DNA of 64,000 bases from Microbacterium aoyamense (GCF_023155855.1 NZ_JAKNUT010000001.1:620001-684000), one strand, 5' to 3'. Numbered from the stretch's first letter, positions 53,629 through 61,566 are shown. Notes: generated by a model from the letters alone, not told the origin. Made by a program: numbers and translations.

Positions 53629-54197
53629 GCCGCGTCTCGACCGTCTACCTGCTGACGTGCGCCGCGATCGGCGTCGCCGGCGGCCTGCTCCTGTGGGGCG
53701 CCGGCTGGGCATCGACCGCGCTGTTCGCCGTCGTGCCGTTCTTCTCGGTCGCCCTCGCGGGCCTGTGGCTGCTGCCGGCCACGGTCGCGCTCCGTCTGCT
53801 CGAGCGGCCCGGCGCCGGCATCCTCGTGGGTGTCATCTCGGGTCTCGTCGCCTTCCCGTTCCTCGGGGCTGCCGTGTGGTGGGCGTTCTTCGCCGAGCTC
53901 GCGTTCCTCGTCGTGCTGTATCGCTTCTGGACGATCTGGCAGTACTACGCAGGAGCGGTGCTCGTCGGCATCCTCTACCCGTTCCTCGCGGCCGAATCGT
54001 TCAATCTGTGGTCGATGCCGCCGTGGACGATGGTCGCCTTCTTCGCACTCACGATCGCGGGATGCCTCGTCGGCGTCGGCCTCGGCGTCCTGATCGCCGA
54101 TCGCCTGCGCGCGGCCGGCGTCGCGAAGCTCGCCCGCCGTCGCGGCAACGCGTCACGCGGCCTCGGTGCGGGAGCAGGCCCGGCCGGCCAGCACTGA
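53625..54197 (+). CDS. ECF transporter S component (YkoE-like), second copy
   Basis: 190 residues, GTG at 53625 overlapping the SIP stop (GTGA). Six hydrophobic helices beginning VYLLTCAAIGVAGGLLLWGAGW and ending VGLGVLIADRLRAAGV, then a basic, Gly-rich cytosolic tail (about residues 168-190). It is related to the S component at 49477-50028 at both ends and in the aromatic central loop (YRFWTIWQYYAG). It may give the shared ATPase-T module a second substrate, or the two may form a heteromeric subunit. It ends 2 bp before the stop of the convergent arfB-like gene. Confidence 0.82.
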   Translation: MSRVSTVYLLTCAAIGVAGGLLLWGAGWASTALFAVVPFFSVALAGLWLLPATVALRLLERPGAGILVGVISGLVAFPFLGAAVWWAFFAELAFLVVLYRFWTIWQYYAGAVLVGILYPFLAAESFNLWSMPPWTMVAFFALTIAGCLVGVGLGVLIADRLRAAGVAKLARRRGNASRGLGAGAGPAGQH

Positions 54198-54199
54198 GG

Positions 54200-54637
54200 T
54201 CAATCGAGGGGACGCCGGCGCAGCTGCTTGGTCTCGGTGCGGCGCTGCTTCTCCTTCAGGCGCCGCTCCTTGGCGCCCTTGGTCGGCTTCGTGGGCCGCC
54301 GAGGCGGTGACGGCGGTCGCAGCGCATCTGCGACGACGGCGACCAGCCGCGTGCGCGCGGCCTCTCGATTGCGCAGCTGTTCGCGGTGTTCGGATGCCGC
54401 GATCGTGAGCGCGCCGTCGACCAGCCGCGTGCCCAGGCGATCGAGGATGCGCTCACGCTGGACAGGTGTGAGAGTTCCCGACCCCGCGACATCCCACGTG
54501 AGCTCGACGCGCGAGTCCGCGGTGTTGACGCCCTGCCCGCCCGGGCCGGAGGAGCGCGAGAACCTCCACGAGAGCTCCGGCTCGGGGATCGTGAGCCCGG
54601 CCGTCACCCGGAGTCCGGGGCGGTGTGTGGCGGGCAT
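54200..54637 (-). CDS. arfB: Peptidyl-tRNA hydrolase ArfB-like (YaeJ)
   Basis: 145 residues from the ATG at 54637. The release-factor catalytic GGQ is in FSRSSGPGGQGVNTADSRVEL near residue 35, and a basic C-terminal tail (KGAKERRLKEKQRRTETKQLRRR) should enter the mRNA channel of stalled ribosomes. The protein hydrolyses peptidyl-tRNA on ribosomes lacking a stop codon. GATGAT lies six bases before the ATG, so the transcript may be leaderless. Only 37 bp separate it from the divergent Ddn-like gene. Confidence 0.93.
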   Translation of the reverse strand: MPATHRPGLRVTAGLTIPEPELSWRFSRSSGPGGQGVNTADSRVELTWDVAGSGTLTPVQRERILDRLGTRLVDGALTIAASEHREQLRNREAARTRLVAVVADALRPPSPPRRPTKPTKGAKERRLKEKQRRTETKQLRRRPLD

Positions 54638-54674
54638 CCATCCATCATCCCCGCAACGGTGGTTGGATGGCCGC
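54638..54674. promoter_or_regulatory. Minimal divergent promoter region between arfB and Ddn-like genes
   Basis: 37 bp between the two start codons. Plus strand: TTGGAT (54663-54668) then six bases to ATG at 54675. Minus strand: GATGAT (complement of 54644-54649) then six bases to ATG at 54637. Each gene's -35 region overlaps the other's promoter. Confidence 0.5.
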
Positions 54675-55088
54675 ATGAGTTGGAATGACGATGTCATCGA
54701 GCAGTTCCGCAGCAGCAAGGGCACCGAGAACTATTGGGGACCGAAGCTCGTCGTCCTGCACTCGATCGGCGCGAAGACGGGCAAGACGCACCTGAACCCC
54801 GTCGTGGGCTTCCGCCGTGGCGAAGGCTGGCAGGTCGTCGCGTCGAAGGGCGGGGCGCCGGAGAACCCCGCGTGGTACCACAATCTGCTCGCGAACCCCG
54901 AGATCGACATCGAGGCGCTCGTCGACGGAGACGTCGCCACGGTGCCTGTGACGGCGACGGTGGTGCCGGCGGACGAGTGGACGGCGGCCTACGACGCGAT
55001 CGTGTCCGAGGAATCGCAGTTCGGTGAGTACCTGACGAAGACCGATCGGCGCATCCCCGTCATCCGTCTCACGCCGCGCGCCGGCTGA
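54675..55088 (+). CDS. Ddn-like deazaflavin (F420)-dependent oxidoreductase
   Basis: 137 residues. The split-barrel pattern GPKLVVLHSIGAKTGKTHLNPVVGFRRGEGWQVVASKGGAPENPAWYHNLLANPEIDIE is the signature of the TIGR00026/Ddn nitroreductase family, which binds F420H2. Members reduce quinones, nitro compounds or aflatoxin-like substrates in the cytosol or at the membrane. No signal or helix is present. The ATG at 54675 follows TTGGAT by six bases and lacks a ribosome site. A strong hairpin follows its stop. Confidence 0.93.
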   Translation: MSWNDDVIEQFRSSKGTENYWGPKLVVLHSIGAKTGKTHLNPVVGFRRGEGWQVVASKGGAPENPAWYHNLLANPEIDIEALVDGDVATVPVTATVVPADEWTAAYDAIVSEESQFGEYLTKTDRRIPVIRLTPRAG

Positions 55089-55096
55089 CGGACGAC

Positions 55097-55136
55097 GGAT
55101 GCCGCGCCCCGTGCAGGGGCGCGGCATCCATCCTTT
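55097..55136. terminator. Bidirectional terminator between Ddn-like and acyl-CoA dehydrogenase genes
   Basis: GGATGCCGCGCCCC (55097-55110) and GGGGCGCGGCATCC (55116-55129) form a perfect 14-bp stem with a GTGCA loop, followed by ATCCTTTCC. It lies between convergent genes. Confidence 0.85.
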
Positions 55137-55146
55137 CCGGGGGGAC

Positions 55147-56310
55147 TCAGCGCTTGCCGACGATCTGCCGCGAGACCAGGTCGCGCATGATCTCGTTCGT
55201 ACCGCCGTAGATGCGGTGCACGCGTGCGTCGAGGTAGGCGCGGGCGATCGGGTATTCGGTGATGTAGCCGTAGCCGCCGTGCAGCTGCACCCCGATGTCC
55301 AGGACTTCGGCCTCACGATCGGTCGACCAGAACTTCACCTTCGCAGCCTCTTCGGCCGTGAGCTTCTGGTCCTTGTAGAGCATCATCGCGCGGTCGTTGT
55401 ACGCCCACACGACGTCGACCGTCGTCGCCATGTCGGCGAGCTTGAAGCGCGTGTTCTGGAAGTCGGCGATGCGCTCGCCGAACGCCTCACGGCTGATCAC
55501 GTAGTCGCGCGTCCACTCGAACGCGGCCTCGCATGCGGCTGCCGCGGCGACGCCGATCGAAAGGCGCTCGAGGGGCAGGTTCATCATGAGCTGGATGAAG
55601 CCGAGGCCCTCCTTGCCGCCGATGAGGTTCGCCTCGGGCACGAACACGTCGCTGAACGACATCTCAGCGGTGTCCCACCCGTGGAAGCCCATCTTCTCGA
55701 GCTTCTTCGAGTGGTCGAAGCCCTCCATGCCGTCCTCGAGGATCAGCAGGCTGAACGCGTCGGGACGGTTGCCCTCGCCCGTCTTGACGAACGTGACGAC
55801 GATGTCGGCCGTCTTGCCCGACGAGATGAAGGTCTTCGCGCCGTTGACGATGTACCCGCCGTCGACCTTCTTCGCGGTCGTCTTGATGCCGCGAAGGTCG
55901 GAGCCCGCACCCGGCTCGGTCATCGCGAGCGCGCCGAGGATCTCGCCCGTCGCCATGCCGGGGAGCCACTTCTCCTTCTGCTCCTGCGTGCCCATGTGCA
56001 CGATGTAGGGCACGGCGAGGTCGTCCTGGATGCCGAAGGCCCCGGCGAGCGAACCCTGGCCGACGCCGATGACCTCCTCCATGACGATCGAGCGGAACCG
56101 GTAGTCCTGCAGCATTCCCGCGCCGCCGAACTCTTCGGGCACCGAGAGGCCGATGATGCCCGACTCGCCCGCAGCCCGCATGGTCTCGCGGTCGATCTCG
56201 CCGTCGCGCTCCCACTGCTTGCGCTTCTCTTCGGTCGCGTAGCGCTTGATGAACTCCTTGACGACGTCGCGGAACGCCTCGTGGTCCTCGTCGTAGATGT
56301 CGCGCTCCAT
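55147..56310 (-). CDS. Acyl-CoA dehydrogenase (long-chain type)
   Basis: 387 residues, standard length. FAD contacts: GALAMTEPGAGSDLRGIKTTA and TFISSGKTAD. The C-terminal QLHGGYGYITEYPIARAYLDARVHRIYGGTNEIMRDLV has Gly where short- and medium-chain enzymes have the catalytic Glu (YEGT). As in long-chain and isovaleryl enzymes the base is probably the Glu in helix G (ACEAAFEWTRDYV, about residue 262). It oxidises acyl-CoA to enoyl-CoA with electrons to ETF. AAAGGA lies upstream of the ATG. TAGAAT on the minus strand near 56372-56377 may be its -10. Confidence 0.95.
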   Translation of the reverse strand: MERDIYDEDHEAFRDVVKEFIKRYATEEKRKQWERDGEIDRETMRAAGESGIIGLSVPEEFGGAGMLQDYRFRSIVMEEVIGVGQGSLAGAFGIQDDLAVPYIVHMGTQEQKEKWLPGMATGEILGALAMTEPGAGSDLRGIKTTAKKVDGGYIVNGAKTFISSGKTADIVVTFVKTGEGNRPDAFSLLILEDGMEGFDHSKKLEKMGFHGWDTAEMSFSDVFVPEANLIGGKEGLGFIQLMMNLPLERLSIGVAAAAACEAAFEWTRDYVISREAFGERIADFQNTRFKLADMATTVDVVWAYNDRAMMLYKDQKLTAEEAAKVKFWSTDREAEVLDIGVQLHGGYGYITEYPIARAYLDARVHRIYGGTNEIMRDLVSRQIVGKR

Positions 56311-56471
56311 GAGCAGGGTCCTTTCGTTCGAATCCCGGCGGAGCCCTTCGGGGCCTCATCGCCGCAGGCGATTCTAACGAGCGCCCATGACGCTCCGCTC
56401 GATCGTGTGGCATTGCATCCCATCATTCCCGGTACTCAGTGCCGGGATTTGTGGGATGCCTCCAGCCGCGC
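56311..56471. promoter_or_regulatory. Intergenic region: acyl-CoA dehydrogenase promoter and VanY-gene terminator
   Basis: 161 bp. Minus-strand TAGAAT near 56372-56377 is a candidate -10 with a leader of about 60 nt. The half nearest the VanY gene is the long hairpin listed separately. No gene is seen. Confidence 0.35.
56415..56459 (-). terminator. Long interrupted hairpin after the VanY-type gene
   Basis: Outer stem GCATCCCA (56415-56422) with TGGGATGC (56452-56459), inner stem TCCCGGTAC (56427-56435) with GTGCCGGGA (56439-56447), loop TCA. It lies 13 bp past the stop of the minus-strand carboxypeptidase gene and lacks a T run. Confidence 0.65.
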
Positions 56472-57953
56472 CTATCCGGCGTAGTCGGGCGCGGGAGGCA
56501 GCCCGAAGAACTCCTCGAGCGTCTGCCACTCACCGCCGGAGTACGCGCGCGCGAGCTCGGTGCCGATGTAGCGCAGATGCCAGGGCTCGGCGAGATAGCC
56601 CGTCGCGGGCGTCGCACCGTCTTCGTACCGCACGATCCAGCCGTACTCCCAGGCGTGGGCGAGGATCCACTCCCCCTGCGGCGACGCTGCGAGGTCGTCG
56701 ATCGAGGCGCAGCCGCCTGTGCACGGCGCGACGTCGACCGCGAGCCCGGACTGGTGCTCGCTGTATCCGGGGCGCGCGCTGACGAGGTCGGCGCCTTCGA
56801 CCCCCCGACGCGCCACATGTCCGTCGTAGGTGCCGACCTGCGTCTCGTACGAGCGATACCCGCTGACGATGCCGATCTCCCCGGCACCGGCGGCGCGGGA
56901 TGCCCCGGCCATCGCGGAGAGCGCGGTCGCGGCATCCGTCCGGAGGACATCGCCGGCGGGATTCTGCATGCCCGACGGGGCGACGAGGGATGCCGGACGA
57001 TAGTCGATCGGTGCGAACGGCCGCTGCTTGTCGACGACGACCCACACGCGGGCCGGGTCGTCGAGCGCGACGCACGAGGCACGACCCGCGGCGACCGCGT
57101 CACGGAACGCCACCGCGCCGCCCGCGGCCGCGATGGTCGCGGCGTCGTCTCCCGCCGCGAGGGCGGTCGTGAATTCGGGCTGCGCGCACAGGTCGATCTG
57201 CGTCGCGTCGAGTGCCGCGGGTGCGGGCACCGGCTGCAGGGCGTACGCGCCCAGCCCCGCGCTCTCGATGTCGACGGGGAGGTACGCGGGCGGCGCGACC
57301 TCGGGCTCGGAGGGTTCGGCGGCGGACTGTTCGACGGGGGTCTCGGACACGGGGGGAAGGTTGGCGGCGGTCACGGCGGATGCCGAGCCGACCACGAGGA
57401 GTGCGGCGATCGCGAGCGCCCCCGAGGTGCCGAAGCGGAAGAAGTTGCGCACGCGCGCGTGGTGGGCGGGGGTGGGACGCGGCAGCACTCCCATGTCGAG
57501 AAGCTCGCGCGAACGACGTCGCAGTCTCGGCGTCTCATCGACGGCGTTCGCAGCGAAAGAGCGCTCCTCGGGTACGAGCTCTTCGTGGTCGGGCGCCGTC
57601 TCGTCCGATGCGTCGGCGGCGGGCAGTGGAGGTGGGTCTCGCTGCACGGGGGCGAGGTGGACGACGTTCGGGCCCGTCGGAGGAGGTGTCTGCGCGCGCA
57701 GCTTCGCCTGCGCTCGCGTCTGAGGCTGCGCCTCCGGTGCCTGTACGGCCGTCGCCGCAGTGGGGGTGCGGAGCCTCGTCCGCACGATCCGGATGGGCGC
57801 GGTGTCGGCGGTCGCGCGGGCCTCGGCCTCGGCGTCGAGCGCCGCCCCGGTGGCATCGGGGATCTGTCCGTGGGCACGCCGAGCGGCACGCTCCCGCTGC
57901 GCTCGGGCGGCGCGGCGGGACGGCGTGGGCTCATGCCGTGGGGGCGCCGTCAC
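56472..57953 (-). CDS. Membrane-anchored D-alanyl-D-alanine carboxypeptidase, VanY/M15 type
   Basis: 493 residues. Residues 1-170 are a long, disordered, Ala/Pro/Arg-rich cytoplasmic region. One membrane helix lies at about 175-195 (ALAIAALLVVGSASAVTAA). The extracellular C-terminal 170 residues form the M15 peptidase: IGIVSGYRSYETQ, SARPGYSEHQSGLAVDV with zinc His and Asp, and EPWHLRYIG with the catalytic Glu and third His. It trims the terminal D-Ala of peptidoglycan peptides. The long N-terminal tail is unusual for VanY and might localise the enzyme. GTG at 57953 follows CAGAAT by six bases, suggesting a leaderless message. Confidence 0.93.
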   Translation of the reverse strand: MTAPPRHEPTPSRRAARAQRERAARRAHGQIPDATGAALDAEAEARATADTAPIRIVRTRLRTPTAATAVQAPEAQPQTRAQAKLRAQTPPPTGPNVVHLAPVQRDPPPLPAADASDETAPDHEELVPEERSFAANAVDETPRLRRRSRELLDMGVLPRPTPAHHARVRNFFRFGTSGALAIAALLVVGSASAVTAANLPPVSETPVEQSAAEPSEPEVAPPAYLPVDIESAGLGAYALQPVPAPAALDATQIDLCAQPEFTTALAAGDDAATIAAAGGAVAFRDAVAAGRASCVALDDPARVWVVVDKQRPFAPIDYRPASLVAPSGMQNPAGDVLRTDAATALSAMAGASRAAGAGEIGIVSGYRSYETQVGTYDGHVARRGVEGADLVSARPGYSEHQSGLAVDVAPCTGGCASIDDLAASPQGEWILAHAWEYGWIVRYEDGATPATGYLAEPWHLRYIGTELARAYSGGEWQTLEEFFGLPPAPDYAG

Positions 57954-57995
57954 CTGGCTATTCTGTCCCGGCCCGCTCCCGGATCACCAGGCGAG

Positions 57996-58075
57996 GAACA
58001 TGAGAATATTCTCCTCGTTCGAATCTGGCCGCATTCATCTTGACAGGAATATCGAAGTTATGTTCCCATTTGACC
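57996..58075 (+). promoter_or_regulatory. AT-rich promoter region of the radical SAM gene with GAGAATATTCTC palindrome
   Basis: This stretch is much more AT-rich than the rest of the window. The perfect 12-bp palindrome GAGAATATTCTC is at 58002-58013. A consensus -35 TTGACA is at 58040-58045; 17 bp later TTCCCA (58063-58068) is a weak -10 seven bases before the ATG at 58076. A divergent vanY promoter (CAGAAT, complement of 57960-57965) lies at the left. Confidence 0.5.
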
Positions 58076-60196
58076 ATGAGATGGCAAGGTCAGGAGTTGG
58101 GGGTTCCGGATGCCGCCGCCCTTCCCGGGCTCGAGCATCTGAACGGCCTCGTGCAGTCGGTGACGACACCCGAGTTCGCCGAGATGACGTTCCATGAGGT
58201 GCTGTGCAAGTCCGCGCTGAATCACGTTCCGGGGGCCTCGGCGATGCCCTTCGATTGGACGGTCAATCCCTACCGTGGATGCAGTCATGCGTGCACCTAC
58301 TGCCTGAGCCCTGACGCGCTGGTCCTCTGCGCGGACGGCCGACAGCGGCGCATCGACGAGCTGACCATCGGTGCCGAGATCGTGGGCACCGAGAAAGTCG
58401 GCGACTATCGCCGCTACGTCCGCGCCGCGGTGCAGGCGAAGTGGACGACGCGCAAGCGTGCGTATCGTGTGACCCTCGCCGACGGCACCGAGATCGTCGC
58501 GAGCGGCGATCACCGCTTCCTGACGGAGCGCGGATGGAAGCACGTGACCGGTGCGATGGCCGGCCGAGACCAACGACCGTACCTGACGACGAGCAACAGA
58601 CTGATGGGCTTCGGTGTCGGAGCGGGTGCGACGTCGTCGCCTGCGATGGATGCCGGGTACCGACGCGGATACCTCACCGGCATGATCCGCGGCGACGCGA
58701 TGATCTTCCACGGCGAGTACTCCGACGACCGTCGAACGCGCGCCATACACCGGTTCCGACTGGCGCTCGCCGATACAGAGGCGCTCGACCGTACGCGCTC
58801 GATGCTCGCGGAGGAGGGGATCGTCACCAACACGCGGCCGTTCGCGGCCGCGACAGCCTCTCGGCACCCGATGACCGCGATCCACACCGCCCGTCGAGAT
58901 CGGGTCGAGCACATCGAGTCACTGATCATCGTTCCCGACATGAGGCCGCCCTCCTGGCACGCCGGTTTCCTGGCCGGGATCTTCGATGCCGAGGGGTCGT
59001 GCTCGCGGGGCATCCTCCGCATCTCGAACAAGGACCCCGAGATCCTCCACCTGACCAGCGAGGCGCTCGAGGTCTTCGACATCCCGCACGTCGTCGAACC
59101 CCCACGCACGAACGGAGTGCGGTCGGTGCGCGTGAAGGGCGGCCTGCCGTCACGGCAGCGCATGTTCGACATCACGGGTCCGGCCGTGACGAGGAAGCTT
59201 TCGGTCATCGGCACGGCTGTGAAGACAGTGAGCGACTTGAGGGTCGTGAGCGTGGAAGACCTCGGATACGACATGGACATGGTCGACATCACAACATCGA
59301 CCGGGGACTTCGTCGCGAACGGCGTCATCAGCCACAACTGCTTCGCTCGCGGCACGCACGAGTACCTCGAGCTCGATGCCGGCCGGGATTTCGACTCGCA
59401 GATCATCGTCAAGATCAATGTGGCCGATGTCCTGCGACGAGAGCTCGCTCGGCCGTCGTGGGCGCGCGAGCCCGTCATGCTCGGAACGAACACGGATCCC
59501 TATCAGCGTGCAGAGGGTCGGTATCGCCTCATGCCGGGCATCGTCTCGGCGCTCACCGACTCCGGCACACCGTTCTCGATCCTCACGAAGGGCACGCTCC
59601 TGCGGCGCGACCTGCCGATGCTGACCGAGGCCGCGGCATCCGTCCGCGTTTCCCTTGCGATGTCGATCGCGGTCTTCGACGACTCACTGCAGAAGCTCAT
59701 CGAGCCGGGCACGCCGAGTGCGGCCGCGCGACTCGAGACGGTGCGCGCGGCGACGGATGCCGGGTTCAGCGTCACGGTCTTCCTCATGCCGATCATCCCC
59801 CACCTGACCGACTCGATCGCGATGATCGACGACGCGCTGCGCCGCATCAAGGAAGCGGGGGCGGCACGCGTCGTCTTCGGCGCCCTGCATCTGCGCCCCG
59901 GCGCGAAGGGGTGGTTCCTGCAGTGGCTCGAGCGGGAGCATCCCGAACTCCTCTCCTCGTATCGCGGGCTGTACCCGGGGGCATCGACGACAGCGCCCAA
60001 GCCCTATCGTGCGTGGCTCTCGAAGCGCGTCCGCCCACTCCTGCGCGTGCACGGACTCGACGGTCACGCCGAGGACGACAGCGCACGTCCGCGGTCTGTC
60101 GTGCCCGGGCTCGCGTCGCGATCGGTCGCGAGTCAGATCAGGACGACCTCGCGCGGGCGCGTTGCGGCAGCGGGAGACACCGGGATGCTGTTCTGA
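58076..60196 (+). CDS. Rv2578c-family radical SAM protein with an in-frame intein
   Basis: 706 residues as translated, about 360 after splicing. The N-extein runs to residue 75 and ends GCSHACTY. The C-extein resumes CFARGTHEYLELD. The CxxxCxxC cluster motif (CSHACTYC) is complete only after splicing, when the +1 Cys of the C-extein becomes its third Cys. The rest has the radical SAM barrel features VMLGTNTDPYQRAEG and FSILTKGTLLRRDLP. The family is of unknown substrate, related to spore photoproduct lyase-like proteins. The ATG at 58076 (MRWQGQ) matches family starts; it has no ribosome site. Loss of splicing would leave an enzyme without its Fe-S cluster. Confidence 0.94.
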   Translation: MRWQGQELGVPDAAALPGLEHLNGLVQSVTTPEFAEMTFHEVLCKSALNHVPGASAMPFDWTVNPYRGCSHACTYCLSPDALVLCADGRQRRIDELTIGAEIVGTEKVGDYRRYVRAAVQAKWTTRKRAYRVTLADGTEIVASGDHRFLTERGWKHVTGAMAGRDQRPYLTTSNRLMGFGVGAGATSSPAMDAGYRRGYLTGMIRGDAMIFHGEYSDDRRTRAIHRFRLALADTEALDRTRSMLAEEGIVTNTRPFAAATASRHPMTAIHTARRDRVEHIESLIIVPDMRPPSWHAGFLAGIFDAEGSCSRGILRISNKDPEILHLTSEALEVFDIPHVVEPPRTNGVRSVRVKGGLPSRQRMFDITGPAVTRKLSVIGTAVKTVSDLRVVSVEDLGYDMDMVDITTSTGDFVANGVISHNCFARGTHEYLELDAGRDFDSQIIVKINVADVLRRELARPSWAREPVMLGTNTDPYQRAEGRYRLMPGIVSALTDSGTPFSILTKGTLLRRDLPMLTEAAASVRVSLAMSIAVFDDSLQKLIEPGTPSAAARLETVRAATDAGFSVTVFLMPIIPHLTDSIAMIDDALRRIKEAGAARVVFGALHLRPGAKGWFLQWLEREHPELLSSYRGLYPGASTTAPKPYRAWLSKRVRPLLRVHGLDGHAEDDSARPRSVVPGLASRSVASQIRTTSRGRVAAAGDTGMLF
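58301..59338 (+). other. Intein with LAGLIDADG homing endonuclease domain (346 residues)
   Basis: It begins with Cys1 (CLSPDALVLCADG) at codon 58301 and ends with SHN at codon 59336, followed by the extein Cys+1. Block B is ASGDHRFLTERGWK. Block F/G is GDFVANGVISHN. The endonuclease part has two LAGLIDADG-like helices, YLTGMIRGDA near residue 199 of the precursor and FLAGIFDAEG near 298, the second with an intact acidic residue and the first with Asp in the usual place, so the endonuclease may be active. Base composition is similar to the host, pointing to long residence or a donor with similar GC. Confidence 0.94.
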
Positions 60197-60250
60197 CCCC
60201 CACGAACGCAGAACCGCGTCAACACGGATGCACCACGGCCCAGTCGGGGC

Positions 60251-60263
60251 CACAATGTGCGCA
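60251..60263 (+). promoter_or_regulatory. -10 element of the GT1 gene, probable leaderless start
   Basis: CACAAT at 60251-60256, six bases, then ATG at 60263. This favours the ATG over a GTG at 60257. Confidence 0.45.
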
Positions 60264-61534
60264 TGGCTCGTTTCCTGCTGTCCGCGATGCCGTTCACCGG
60301 TCACGTCAACCCCATGCGCGCCGTCGCGGCGGCGCTCACCGCGCGTGGACACTCGGTGCGCTTCTACACCGGATCGGCGTTCCGCGCCGCGGTCGAGGCA
60401 TCCGGCGCCGCGTTCATCCCGTGGACGAGCGCACCGGACTTCGACGAGAACGATCTCGCGGCGACGTTCCCCCGGCTCGTGGGCAAGAAGGGCTTCCGTC
60501 AGCTCCTGACCAACGTCGTCGACGTCTTCATCGAGACGATTCCCGCACAGGTCGACGACCTGCTGGCCGAGTGGGATCGCGAACCGTGGGATGCCGTCGT
60601 GAGCGACGAGCTCTCGCTCGGTGCCTCGTTCACGGCACAGAAGCTCGACACGGCGTGGGGGACGGTGGCCGTCGTTCCGCTCAACCTCGCGAGCTCGCAG
60701 GGGGCGCCGAGCACGACGGGGATCTCACGGGGCACGAATCCGATCACCAAGACCCGCGATGCCCTGCTGCGCGCGCTCGTACCGGCCCTGTCCGGACCGA
60801 TCACCGGGCCCCTCCGACGAGCCCGCGCGGCGATCGGGCTCCCGTACTCGAACCTGACGCTGGATCGTATGGGCTTCTCACCGCAGCTCATCGTCGCGAG
60901 CGGTTCGCCGATGCTCGACTACGACCGCACCGACCGGCCCGAGCATCTGCACTTCGTCGGCGAGCTGGCGCTGCAGTCGAAGCCGACGACGCTCCCGCCG
61001 TGGTGGGGCGATCTCGATGGGCGCACGGTCGTGCACGTCGCGCAGGGCACGCAGAACATCGATCCGACCGACCTCATCGGGCCGGCGGTCGAGGCACTGG
61101 CCGAAGAGGACGTCCTCGTCGTCGTCGCGACGGGCATCGCGGGTCGCGACGAGCTTCCGTTCCCGATCCCGGCGAACGCACGCGTCGGCGGATTCCTGCC
61201 CTACGCCGAGCTGCTCCCGCGCACCGACATCATGATCACCAACGGCGGATGGGGTGGCACGCTTGCGGCACTGGGCCACGGCATCCCGCTCGTCATCGGC
61301 GGCGGCGACCTCGACAAACCCGAAGTCGCCGCACGCGTCGCGTGGTCGGGAGCGGGAGTCAACCTGCGCACGGGCACCCCGAGTACCGCGCAGGTCGCCC
61401 GAGGCTACTCGCGCGTCGCGAGCGATGCGTCGTATCGGGATGCCGCGGCCCGCGTCGGCGAGCAGCTGCGCTCCCTGGGCGGCACGTCGCGAGCGGCCGA
61501 GCTGCTGGAGGGCCTGCTCGTCAAGGCCCTGTGA
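60263..61534 (+). CDS. Glycosyltransferase family 1 (UDP-sugar / MGT-like)
   Basis: 423 residues from the ATG at 60263. GT1 layout: the N-terminal MPFTGHVNPMRAVAAALTARGH acceptor domain with the conserved GHxNP, then the donor domain with VVHVAQGTQN, VGGFLPYAELLPRTDIMITNGGWGGTLAALGHGIPLVIGGGDLDKPEVAARV. The usual HGGxGT of this motif is NGGWGGT here. It should glycosylate a small lipophilic acceptor, as macrolide, flavonoid or lipid glycosyltransferases do. No biosynthetic cluster is next to it, so a detoxifying or lipid role is as likely. Confidence 0.9.
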   Translation: MARFLLSAMPFTGHVNPMRAVAAALTARGHSVRFYTGSAFRAAVEASGAAFIPWTSAPDFDENDLAATFPRLVGKKGFRQLLTNVVDVFIETIPAQVDDLLAEWDREPWDAVVSDELSLGASFTAQKLDTAWGTVAVVPLNLASSQGAPSTTGISRGTNPITKTRDALLRALVPALSGPITGPLRRARAAIGLPYSNLTLDRMGFSPQLIVASGSPMLDYDRTDRPEHLHFVGELALQSKPTTLPPWWGDLDGRTVVHVAQGTQNIDPTDLIGPAVEALAEEDVLVVVATGIAGRDELPFPIPANARVGGFLPYAELLPRTDIMITNGGWGGTLAALGHGIPLVIGGGDLDKPEVAARVAWSGAGVNLRTGTPSTAQVARGYSRVASDASYRDAAARVGEQLRSLGGTSRAAELLEGLLVKAL

Positions 61535-61552
61535 CGCGTCGGCGGCCCGCCG

Positions 61553-61566
61553 TAGCATCCCTCACA
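61553..61566 (+). promoter_or_regulatory. -10 element of the VOC gene, probable leaderless start
   Basis: TAGCAT at 61553-61558, seven bases, then ATG at 61566. No ribosome site is visible. Confidence 0.45.

Noticed and set aside
56318..56345. T-loop-like GTTCGAATCC suggesting a tRNA
   Set aside because: The sequence lies in the leader of the acyl-CoA dehydrogenase gene. No acceptor, D or anticodon stem can be drawn around it on either strand.
58014..58026. LexA/SOS box near TCGTTCGAA
   Set aside because: Only a half-site is present. The CGAAC-N4-GTTCG spacing of actinobacterial SOS boxes is not met.
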